A DNA stretch of 59,127 bases from NCBI GenBank assembly GCA_945870155.1, contig CAMBSB010000013.1:1-59127 (forward strand), read 5' to 3'. The position numbers and the translations under genes are program-made. Every line of letters starts with the position of its first letter. Position 1 is the stretch's first letter. The notes beneath the pieces are model-generated. The model had not been told where the DNA came from and made no database searches. It saw only the letters and a list, made by a program, of their open reading frames with translations. Source of the stretch: Paludibacter jiangxiensis. GTDB taxonomy: Bacteria > Bacteroidota > Bacteroidia > Bacteroidales > Paludibacteraceae. Below, piece by piece: positions 37,162 through 46,300 of the stretch.

Positions 37162-40100
37162 ATGAAAAAGCTTTTATTTTTAGGATTGCTCGTTTCTGTT
37201 TTGTTTACCAATATTTACGCTGCACCTGCTTTTCCCGGTATCATAAAGTACTCACAACCCGATGGTTCTGTAATTTCCATTCAACTCAAAGGAGATGAAG
37301 CTGTACACTGGGCTGAAACTGCCGATGGTTATACCTTGTTGAGTAACGGAAAAAATGCTTGGGAGTACGCTACTGCCGATATTAATGGCGATTTAAAAAC
37401 TTCGGGTATGCTTGCTCGCGAAATAAATAAACGAACACCCGGAGAACTAAAATTGCTTAAAGGATTATCGAAAAACATCCGTTTTAGTACAAAGCAAGTG
37501 AATATACTAAAATCGGTTTGGGAAGCTAAATATGCTTCGAATAAGTTAATTGGTGCAGGGCAGTTTTTTAAAAAGGACAAGCTTATACCAACCAATGCCG
37601 ATGGTAGAAGAAATATATTTAGTCCGAATGGGGCAAAAAAATTGATTTTAATTCTGATTGAATATACCGATGTGAAATTTACTAAAAGCCGACAAGATTT
37701 TGTTGACTTAATGAATTCGCAAAATTACAATTTAAACGGTGCCGAGGGTTCTGTAAAAGATTATTTCTCCGAAATTTCGTATGGTCAATTCACCCTACAA
37801 ACCGACATAGCACCCCGGGTATATACTGCCAATTACGATATGGCGTATTATGGTGCGCCCAATGGATCGGCACACGATATTAGGGCCAACGATTTAATGA
37901 AAGAAGCTATCGAAAAAGCGGATGCCGATGTAGATTTTTCGCAATACGACAATGATGCAGATGGTACGGTAGATGGTGTTTACATTATATATGCCGGATA
38001 TGGCCAAGCTTCATCGGGCTTGGTAAATACAATTTGGCCACATGCAGGCAGTATCTCCGGGCAAACATTCGATGGAAAAACAATCACAAAATATTCCTGT
38101 TCCAACGAGTTAAATGCCAACGGAGCCATAACCGGTATTGGAGTTATTTGTCATGAATTTGCACATGTGTGTGGTGCACCCGACTATTACGATACCGATT
38201 ATGCCACGGGAGGCGAATTTATTGGTACAGGAAATTGGGATGTGATGGATCGTGGTTTATACAATACTACAATTGTTAATAGTGGAAGTAAACCTGCCCA
38301 TATAAATCCCATGGAAAAAATAAATGCCGGCTGGTTAAGTCCTACTGTTATAAATAGTGCTTCAGCCTTAACTGTTCCGGATATTACAACTAATCCAACT
38401 GTGTACATTTACAATACAACTACTGCTAATGAGTATTTTATGATGGAAAACCGGCAAAAAACAGGATTTAACAGTGCTTGTCCCGGACATGGATTAATGA
38501 TTTACCACTATAGCAAAACGATATGGGATGCCAGCCGAAACAGAACAGCTCCTCAGGGTTTCTATCCCGTTTGTGCCAATGCTACTACAAGTCCTGGCGT
38601 GGCATCAAATGCTGCAAGTTATGGCAATATTAATACATCAGGATGCCCATTCCCGGGCACATCAGGCAAAAAGGCTTTTTACGACAATGGCGTTCCCAGT
38701 GCTAAATCGTGGGCAGGGTACGATACTGCACTTCCACTTACAAACATCACCGAAATTGCCAATGGATCTATTTCGCTCTCTGTGTCGACGATAACAACTT
38801 GTAATTCAGCTCCGGCAACGCAAGCTTCAGCTTTTACGGCTACTCCACAAACCTACAATACCATGAATTTATCGTGGGTGCGTGGTTCGGGCAACAAGCT
38901 AATGGTGGTAGCACGTGATGGTAGCGCGGTGGATATGCATCCATTTAACGGAACAGCTTACACGGCCAATGCCCATTTTAAAACAGGGGATGAAATTGGA
39001 GCCGGAAATTATGTGGTGTATAACGGTACTGGAACATCCGTAAATTTAACCGGACTAGCGGGAGGCACGACCTATTATTACTCGGTATATGAATACAACG
39101 ACGATGAACATTGTTATTTAACACCTGCACTCACAGGGATAGGAACTACCGACTGTATAATTGATCCTACTTCGTTCATCGAAAACTTCGAACAAAATAC
39201 TTTTGGATGTTGGACGGCAATGGATAATACAGGGCAAGGTAATTGGAAAATTGGCACTTATTCCAACCGGGCTTACACGCCTGAACTAAGTGGTAATTTT
39301 GCTTATTTTAATTCAGAACTCGGCAAAGCTCATAATTACAATGCCGACCTCATTTCGCCCACTTTTAATTTGACTAACTATACCAACGTGGAATTGCGGT
39401 TTGTACATTTGTTGGATGCCCATTTGTCATATCCTTCGGCAGGAACCGTGTCGTACAGTATTGACAATGGAGCAAGCTGGACAGCACTGGCAACTTATAC
39501 GAGTGATACACCAAATCCTGAATCTCAAACTTTAACCGTAAATGCTGCCATTGGCAAATCGCAGGTTAAGTTTAAATGGAACTATACCTGTTCGCCAACC
39601 GGAGCCAATTATTGGGCTGTAGATGCTATTCAGGTGGCCGACAATACAAATTACTGGACAGGAGCAGCAAGTAACGATTGGTTCAATACCAATAACTGGA
39701 GTGCAGGGCAAGTGCCGGGTTCCACTTCGTCGGTTGTAATTAATACTTCCGCTGCTGTACTACCACAAATCAATGCCACAGGAGCATCGTGTGCATATCT
39801 ATTTATTCAAAACGGTGCAAGTTTAAAGCTAAATGCAAAAACCATTTTAAACAATATAAACATTCAAACCGGAGCTTCGCTTATAGTTAGTGCCGGCCAT
39901 GAACTTACGGTGAACGGCACTTTTACCAACAATGCCGGCAACAGTGGATTTGTGCTTCAAAGCGATGCCACCGGTACAGCTACTTTTGTTGATAATGCAC
40001 TTAGTCCAAACACGGTAGCTGCTACAGTACAACAACACTTGAGTGTACAACGCAACTGGTACTTAAGTTTACCGGTGTCGGCTTATACAGTGCCATCGGC

Positions 40101-41340
40101 TCAGGATTATAGCCTGTTTTATTATCCCGAAAATGATGCGCAGCAAAACACCAACAATGGTGCATACTGGCTCAATCCTACCGGAAGTTTATTGCCTACA
40201 ATAGGCTATATTATTAAACCCTCCACCCAAAAAACAGGGGCAGTAATTGAGTTTACCGGCACTTTAAATTCAGGTTTAATAACCAATTCAGAACTTACAA
40301 ACTCAACAGTAAATAATCCGGCCAAACATGGATATAACCTGGTAGGAAATCCTTATCCTTCGTATATCGACTGGAACAATACAAGCAATACCAATTTATC
40401 TACAACGCTCTGGTATAGAACCCAGGCATTGGATGTACAAGGCAATCTTGTTTTTAAAAACGACGGCATTACCCCTATATATACTTTTTTCACCTATTTA
40501 GGCAATCCCGGCATTGGTGTTCCCGCCAGCGTTACCAATATGATACCACCCATGCAGGCATTTTGGGTAAAAGTAAACAGCGGAACAGGTACTTTAGGTT
40601 TTACCAATGCGAGCAGGTCGCACAAAGTAGATGTAAATTTATTAAGAGCACCGGCCGCGAAATTATCAGCCAACAAAATTCTGCGTTTAAGGGTAGCAGC
40701 CGCCAATATTGCCGACGAAACAGTGCTGTATTTCAATGCCAATGCAGCCAATACTTTCGACACTTTCGATTCGCCTAAAATGTTGAATGGTACTACTTCA
40801 AGCATTCCTGATATTTACACCACCGTGGGCACTGAGCAATTGGTAATAAATGGCATGAAGGACATACCCTACGATACCGAAATACCCATATATTTCAAAG
40901 CCAATGCATCTACAGCCACATCATTTACGCTTACGGCACCCGAAATAAGTAATTTTGAAGCAGGAACTCAGGTATATATTAAAAACAATTTATCGGCCGA
41001 AAACAAAATTATTTCGGATGGTTCAGCCTATATTTTTCAACCATCGGCCGTGGGCAGCAATCCTATATTTAGTGTAATTTTTAAAGCCCCGGGGTCAATA
41101 ACCGATGTAAATAATGCAAGTTCCCAAAAAATTGTTATCTATGCCAACGAGCAAGGTCAAATAATCATTAACACGCCTAATCCTATTGATAACAGACAGA
41201 TCTCGGTTTATAATGCGCAGGGCTTATTACTTTACAGAACTAGCACCACCGGCAAATTAACTGTAATTAATGAAACATTTGCACCGGGATTATATGTAGT
41301 GAAAGCAAATAATGTTTCAACCAAAGTGATTATAAAATAA
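37162..41340 (+). CDS. M6-family metalloprotease, multidomain T9SS surface protein
   Basis: A 1392-residue secreted protein. A signal peptide (about 1-20) and a prodomain-like region lead into an immune-inhibitor-A/M6-type protease domain (about 150-530). It has the zinc motif HEFAH at residues 331-335, followed by VCGAPDYYD, a fuller form of the M6 signature. Then come a fibronectin-III-like domain (about 545-665), a MAM/jelly-roll-like segment around FIENFEQNTFGCWTAMDN, a GNxW beta-rich module (TNYWTGAASNDWFNTNNW), and a C-terminal module shared with the proteins at 43350 and 48735 (RNWYLSLPVS, NLVGNPYPSY, PPMQAFWVKV). A T9SS sorting domain ends VSTKVIIK. It is probably a surface protease acting on host or environmental protein. 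Confidence 0.92.
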   Translation: MKKLLFLGLLVSVLFTNIYAAPAFPGIIKYSQPDGSVISIQLKGDEAVHWAETADGYTLLSNGKNAWEYATADINGDLKTSGMLAREINKRTPGELKLLKGLSKNIRFSTKQVNILKSVWEAKYASNKLIGAGQFFKKDKLIPTNADGRRNIFSPNGAKKLILILIEYTDVKFTKSRQDFVDLMNSQNYNLNGAEGSVKDYFSEISYGQFTLQTDIAPRVYTANYDMAYYGAPNGSAHDIRANDLMKEAIEKADADVDFSQYDNDADGTVDGVYIIYAGYGQASSGLVNTIWPHAGSISGQTFDGKTITKYSCSNELNANGAITGIGVICHEFAHVCGAPDYYDTDYATGGEFIGTGNWDVMDRGLYNTTIVNSGSKPAHINPMEKINAGWLSPTVINSASALTVPDITTNPTVYIYNTTTANEYFMMENRQKTGFNSACPGHGLMIYHYSKTIWDASRNRTAPQGFYPVCANATTSPGVASNAASYGNINTSGCPFPGTSGKKAFYDNGVPSAKSWAGYDTALPLTNITEIANGSISLSVSTITTCNSAPATQASAFTATPQTYNTMNLSWVRGSGNKLMVVARDGSAVDMHPFNGTAYTANAHFKTGDEIGAGNYVVYNGTGTSVNLTGLAGGTTYYYSVYEYNDDEHCYLTPALTGIGTTDCIIDPTSFIENFEQNTFGCWTAMDNTGQGNWKIGTYSNRAYTPELSGNFAYFNSELGKAHNYNADLISPTFNLTNYTNVELRFVHLLDAHLSYPSAGTVSYSIDNGASWTALATYTSDTPNPESQTLTVNAAIGKSQVKFKWNYTCSPTGANYWAVDAIQVADNTNYWTGAASNDWFNTNNWSAGQVPGSTSSVVINTSAAVLPQINATGASCAYLFIQNGASLKLNAKTILNNINIQTGASLIVSAGHELTVNGTFTNNAGNSGFVLQSDATGTATFVDNALSPNTVAATVQQHLSVQRNWYLSLPVSAYTVPSAQDYSLFYYPENDAQQNTNNGAYWLNPTGSLLPTIGYIIKPSTQKTGAVIEFTGTLNSGLITNSELTNSTVNNPAKHGYNLVGNPYPSYIDWNNTSNTNLSTTLWYRTQALDVQGNLVFKNDGITPIYTFFTYLGNPGIGVPASVTNMIPPMQAFWVKVNSGTGTLGFTNASRSHKVDVNLLRAPAAKLSANKILRLRVAAANIADETVLYFNANAANTFDTFDSPKMLNGTTSSIPDIYTTVGTEQLVINGMKDIPYDTEIPIYFKANASTATSFTLTAPEISNFEAGTQVYIKNNLSAENKIISDGSAYIFQPSAVGSNPIFSVIFKAPGSITDVNNASSQKIVIYANEQGQIIINTPNPIDNRQISVYNAQGLLLYRTSTTGKLTVINETFAPGLYVVKANNVSTKVIIK

Positions 41341-41470
41341 GAACCAGGTCGACGGAATTCTGACGTCCCGATTCACCTCTTCATCCAGCTCTTATTCCCC
41401 CCTTGGGGGGTTAGGGGGGTCTAGGATGCCGGAATTCCGATTCCGTCCGGGATAACAGAACTCCGAACCG

Positions 41471-41504
41471 GGTGGACAGAATTCCTATTCTGTCCACCTT
41501 TTTT
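41471..41504 (+). terminator. Terminator downstream of the M6 protease gene
   Basis: A perfect 12-bp stem (GGTGGACAGAAT with ATTCTGTCCACC), loop TCCT, is followed by six Ts. It is 130 nt past the stop of the protease gene. Confidence 0.88.
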
Positions 41505-41520
41505 CTCTTATTCTCTAATT

Positions 41521-41566
41521 GTCGGAATCGGAATTATTCCCTTTGGTCATGACCGTTGGTTCCGAC
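41521..41566 (+). repeat. MITE-like element, short form
   Basis: Bounded by GTCGGAA and TTCCGAC with the palindrome GGTCATGACC inside. It lacks about 20 internal bases present in the copies at 42868-42933 and 51639-51706. Confidence 0.7.
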
Positions 41567-41674
41567 ATCCTGCTTTCTCTCCTTCTGCTTCGTCGGAATC
41601 GGAATTCCGACGTCCTGACCCGTAACTCCGACATCCTAGTTCACCTCATCATCCCACTCTTATTCCCCCCATTT

Positions 41675-41719
41675 GGGGGGCTAGGGGGGTCGGGGGTTAG
41701 GGGGGTCGGGGGCAGGGGG
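41675..41719 (+). repeat. G-tract array (G-quadruplex candidate)
   Basis: Six runs of five or six Gs are separated by CTA, TC, TTA, TC and CA. This exceeds the usual rule of four G-runs for quadruplex folding. It is the G-rich side of dispersed repeats joined in tandem. Confidence 0.85.
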
Positions 41720-41738
41720 TGAGGTGTCCAGTTCTTCC

Positions 41739-41830
41739 TTGCCACAAAATGGCAAGCTCCAATCAACTCCAGTTCATGCTTGCCACAAAATGGCAAGCTC
41801 CAACCAAGTTCAATTCATGCTTGCCACAAT
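41739..41830 (+). repeat. 41-nt tandem repeat, 2.2 copies
   Basis: Units start at 41739, 41780 and 41821. Each full unit begins with the hairpin TTGCCA-CAAAA-TGGCAA and continues with GCTCCAA. The third copy is cut short after TTGCCACAA. Confidence 0.9.
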
Positions 41831-41992
41831 TAATATTGGCTTACAAAAACTCCCAACATACTAACATACCAAATTTATACAATAAAAATAGTGACATCTA
41901 AAAAATTATTTTTATTTTTGATAATTAATTCAATTAATATTATTATTTTTGCATTAATAATTTTCCAATATTCATTTAATACTTTATTTATT

Positions 41993-42757
41993 ATGAAAAC
42001 AACCATCATTCGTGTTAATCTCAAACAGTTGTGGAATAGTGAATATTCCATTTTCGTGAATCAGTTAGTTAGTATTATTACAAAGTATCAACCCGAGCTT
42101 CTGCACCTTAAAAAAGTATTCGAAAAGCTTATTGCGTTTTTGCCCGACTTGGTAAAAATTAAAGCGCAAGAATTGAGTAATGCTTTAAGCATACAGTTGT
42201 ACGACTTGGACGTGGAGCGCGACACGCTAATCAATTACATTATTAAGCAGGTTAATAACATGTCGAAACTCAATTTGCCTACAATTGCACCTCATGTGGT
42301 GGTGCTGAATCGGTTTTTAGACATACACGGACGTGATATTGCCACGGCCAATTACAATGCCGAAACCCAACGTCTCAACAATTTATTAGCCGATTACCAT
42401 GCCAAAACCGATGTAAAAAATGCAGTTATTGCACTCAATTTACTCCTGATTTTTGAACAATTGGAGCTGATAAATACCAGCTTTGCCAATTTGTTTTTGC
42501 AACGTACCGAAGATATTGCCTCTGTAGAAAAAGTAAATGCACGTACTATACGCAAGGAATGTGATAAGGCAATACTCGACTTTATTGAAGGCTTTGAATT
42601 TTGCAGTACCGAGTATGATACACTCGACTATCAAACTCCGGCAAAAGAGATGAACGACCTGATTAATTATTATAAATCGCAACTCAAAGCGCGGGCAACA
42701 CGGCGCGTCAATGGCAAAGAAGTACATACCGAAGATCCTATTGTAACCCCACAATAA
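41993..42757 (+). CDS. DUF6261-like protein of unknown function
   Basis: A 254-residue, mostly helical, probably cytoplasmic protein. The ATG at 41993 (MKTTIIRVNLKQLWNSEY) is preferred because the longer frame from 41891 adds only a hydrophobic leader from AT-rich DNA. Spaced motifs such as LKQLWNSEYSIFV, DVERDTLINYIIKQV, PHVVVLNRFLDIH and YNAETQRLNNLLADY resemble the DUF6261 family common in Bacteroidota. That assignment is from memory and moderate. Function unknown. The gene is isolated in repeat-rich DNA, with similar roughly 95-nt blocks on both sides in the same orientation, and is followed by a nested hairpin terminator. Confidence 0.7.
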   Translation: MKTTIIRVNLKQLWNSEYSIFVNQLVSIITKYQPELLHLKKVFEKLIAFLPDLVKIKAQELSNALSIQLYDLDVERDTLINYIIKQVNNMSKLNLPTIAPHVVVLNRFLDIHGRDIATANYNAETQRLNNLLADYHAKTDVKNAVIALNLLLIFEQLELINTSFANLFLQRTEDIASVEKVNARTIRKECDKAILDFIEGFEFCSTEYDTLDYQTPAKEMNDLINYYKSQLKARATRRVNGKEVHTEDPIVTPQ

Positions 42758-42773
42758 TAATTTATCGGCTCCA

Positions 42774-42858
42774 ATGCTCAGAAAATGTTAGTAAAACACT
42801 TCAAAATAGCATCAATTTTATCCCGTAAATAAATTGATGCTATATTTTTTCTGAGCAT
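42774..42858 (+). terminator. Nested double hairpin after the DUF6261-like gene
   Basis: Outer arms ATGCTCAGAAAA and TTTTCTGAGCAT (12 bp) enclose a second stem, TAGCATCAATTT with AAATTGATGCTA (12 bp). A T-run precedes the closing arm. It probably terminates transcription, with an unusual two-tier structure. Confidence 0.7.
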
Positions 42859-42867
42859 ACAAGGGAT

Positions 42868-42933
42868 GACGGAACCAACGGTCATGACCAAAGGGAATAA
42901 TTAGCTTCGCTGAACGTTGTTTCCGATTCTGTC
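42868..42933 (-). repeat. MITE-like element, full form (inverted relative to 41521)
   Basis: 66 nt with GAC..GTC ends and internal GGTCATGACC. Its complement matches 51639-51706 nearly throughout, and 41521-41566 apart from an internal gap. Confidence 0.75.
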
Positions 42934-42942
42934 AATCTTTCT

Positions 42943-43118
42943 CCTTCTCCTTCTGCTTCGTCGGAATCGGAATTCCGACGTCCTGTCCCGGAACTCTGAC
43001 ATCCCGTTTCACCTCATCATCTCGCTCTGAAGCCCCCATTTGGGGGTTGGGGGTTCTCTTATTCCCCCCATTTGGGCTTGTCTGCCGAAGACAGGGGGCT
43101 AGGGGGGTCGGGGGCGGG
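42943..43118 (+). repeat. Composite dispersed repeat block with G-quadruplex candidate
   Basis: The first 90 or so bases (CCTTCTGCTTCGTCGGAATC onward) repeat 41575-41670. Then come two C-run/G-run units. The end, 43094-43118, has G5-CTA-G6-TC-G5-C-G3, four G-runs in a row. Confidence 0.85.
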
Positions 43119-43191
43119 AACTCTAAGCACTTCTCCAAAAATTTATTTGTAATTATTACATTTCCCCCCTTGCTTATTTCCCATTATTTCA

Positions 43192-43290
43192 TATCTTTGC
43201 ATAATAATTCATTATTCGGTGTAAATATAATAATGTAACACATTCTTAATATCAAATACTGACATTTTGTAAGGCTTTTGCCTATATTTG
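43192..43290 (+). promoter_or_regulatory. Promoter boxes of the 1517-residue surface protein gene
   Basis: TATCTTTG at 43192-43199 has TTGC about 22 nt upstream. TATATTTG at 43283-43290 has TTTG 13 nt upstream. Both fit TAnnTTTG. The first has the better spacing and the second lies closer to the ATG at 43350. Confidence 0.55.
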
Positions 43291-43349
43291 CACTCAAATA
43301 CTATCATTTTATTATTTAAATCAATTTTACATTATATCCACTCATTCAA

Positions 43350-46300
43350 ATGAAAATTATGAGAAAAACCTACTTTTTAAGTCCTATTTTAGGACGTTTT
43401 TTTTCTACACTCGTTTCTATTCGAAACAATTTTTCTTCGGGTTTTAAGTTTTTAGGTATTCTCCTTTTGGTACTGCTGGTGAGTGGGAAGAGTTGGGGAC
43501 AATATTCAGGAACTGGAACATTTACCAAGATTACTTCATTATCTGATTTAACTGATGGTTATTATGTTATAGCTTATGGTACAACATATGCTATGAATAA
43601 TACAAATACTTCGTCATATTTTGATCGTACTGCAATTACACCTGTATCAAATGTTATTACAAATCCAGCGACAACAATTGTTTGGAAAATCCAAACAGAT
43701 GGAGGAGGTAGAACAATTTATAATGAAAACTCTTCAAAATATATATCTTATACAGGTAGCTCAAACACTGCATCAGCAGTTTCTACTGTTTCTGCTAATT
43801 CTGAGAGGTGGACATTTGCGTTGGCAACAAGTGTTTTTACATGTGTGAATTTAACCTCAAATACAAGATATTTACAATACAATACTAGTAGTCCAAGGTT
43901 TGCTTGTTATACAAATACTCAACAAAATTTGACTCTTTACAAAATGGCATCCTCTAACGATCAAACCTCAAAAGCAGAAACACCAACCACCCAAATATCG
44001 GCTGGTGATGTAGCTTCAACTACTACAGTTAGCGGCTCTGCAATTGATGTTTTTAAATTCAAAATAAGTGATTTAGGAACTGCTGATGGTTTGGCAACCA
44101 AGGTTACTCAGGTTAAAGTGAAGAAATCATCAGGTACAGCCGATTGGACTGATCATATAGCGGGCGCAAGTATTTGGGATGGTGCAAACCAAATATCTAC
44201 AGGTACTGTAACAATTACAGATGCTGAAATAACTTTTCCTATAACAAGTGGGAACTTAGATATTGCTAACAATAGTAATAAAGAAATTTCCCTAAAAATT
44301 TGGCTAAAGACTTCGAATATTATTGATAACTCAACTATGGTTTTTACAGTAAGTCAAACTACTCATGGTTTTACATCTGATTTGACTGGTTCTGGTTTTG
44401 CACCTGATTTCGGAGCACCTGTAACAAGTAATACAATGACTGTAAAAGTTGAAGCTACAAAATTATTATTTACTACTTCTCCTTCAACAACTGCCTGTCC
44501 AAATACCAATTTAACTGTTGCACCTGTGGTAAAAGCAACTGATGCTAATGGTAATGTAGATGCTAATTTTACAGGAGCAGTTGAATTAGCAAATAGTGGA
44601 AGTATTAGTATGACTGGTTACCAGATTTCAAATGCCACAGCAGGTGTTGCAACTTTCACTAATTTGCAATTTTCTACAACAGGCAATGTAACCCTAACGG
44701 CTAGCTCCAGTGGATTGACAGATACTGCACCATCATCTTCAATTGCAATAAGTGTTGAAAATGTAACAAGTGCTGCTGCTACTAATGGTAACGCTCAATC
44801 AGTTTTAACATGGACTAACCCTTCAAGTTGTTATGACGAAATTATAATTGTTGCTAAAGCTAATAGTGCTGTAAGTTTAGCACCAAGTGGAGATGGATCA
44901 GCCTATACTGCCAATTTATCTTTTGCATCAGGTAGTGACTTTGATGGAGGTTATGTTGTTTACAAAGGCACAACATCATCACAAACGATTATTGGATTAA
45001 CAAATGCTACAACCTATTATTTTACATATTTTACACGTAAAGGTTCAATTTGGAGTAGTGGAATTTTTATCAGTGCTACTCCTGCTTTTGAATCTTCTAC
45101 AACTGATTATTATAGATCCAAAGCAACAGGTAATTGGAATTCAACCTCTACTTGGGAGTCTTCCACAGATGGTTCTACAAATTGGATTAATGCAACCTTA
45201 ACTCCTACATCAACTGCAAATACTATTACAATTTTAAATGGTCATACTGTAACAGTTAATGCTGCGGTATCAGTTGATCAAGTTGTTGTTAATACAGGTG
45301 GAAAAATCATTGTAAATAGTTCACAAACTCTAACAATTGCTAATGGAACAGATACATATGATATGAGTGTGAGTGGTAATGTCGAAAATTCGGGGACTAT
45401 AACTGCTACTGGTGCTGTTAAATTTGAAAGTGGAGGGTATTATAAACATACTGGTAATGGTGGAAGTCTGGTTAGTGCATCATGGGATGCAAATTCAACA
45501 TGTGAAATTACTGGCTTAACATCTGCTACATCTTTATCAAATTTCGGCGGGCAAGTAACTTCTTATGGTAATCTAATATGGAATTGCACGGGACAAACAG
45601 GATGGTTTAATGCTACAGGTTCTTTTGATGTTGCTGGCAATTTTACAATTAATTCTACTGGTGGTGGAGCAAGAGGGATTAACTTAGTTACATCAACTGT
45701 AAATAGAACCTTTAATATTACAGGCAATTTAGAAATCAATGGTAGTAAGCTAACATTAACTAATGCATCAGGTATTGCAACATTAAATATTGGTGGAAAC
45801 TTAATACTAAACAGTAGTAGTTTAAATCAACTTGATTTTGGTTATTCTGCAAGTTCTACTACCCCTTCTTCAGGCAACTATAGATCAATTATGAATTTAC
45901 AAGGTAATTTCGCAAATGGCAATTCTTCAATATTGAAAATTACAGATGGAACTTATTATGGAAAAATGGTATTTGCAAAAAATGGTATACAAACTTATTC
46001 AAATCAAAACACCACTGCAACAATGAATGGTATTGACCATATTGTTAATACAGGTAGTACTTTAGAATTAAATTCTGATATTATTTTTGATGATAATAAT
46101 GACTTAACGATTAATGGTACAATTGATTTTTCAGTGTATAAAGTTTCAGGTTCAAATACAAATAATACATTCACTTTAAGTTCTAATGCAACTTGTAAAA
46201 TAGCTAATGCAAATGGTTTAAATTATGCTTTGGGAGTTGGTGGCACAAAAACATTAGATACTGGAGCAAATTACAATTATAATGGTTCATCTGTTCAGGT

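Larger units (their letters stand above)
41341..41992. other. Repeat-dense intergenic region
   Basis: 652 nt without a credible gene, largely composed of dispersed elements: a CCCCCCTTGGGGGG repeat (about 41390-41425), palindromic CGGAATTCCG segments, a short GTCGGAA..TTCCGAC element, a G-tract array and a 41-nt tandem repeat, the main ones listed separately. Open frames here are composed of these repeats. Confidence 0.8.

Noticed and set aside
41519-41722. A 67-codon plus-strand open frame ending in a Gly-rich tail
   Set aside because: It is made entirely of dispersed repeats (the MITE-like element and G-tracts), so the open frame is a by-product of their composition.
42932-43138. A 68-codon minus-strand open frame rich in Pro and Lys
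   Set aside because: It reads through the same repeat block in reverse and has no independent support.
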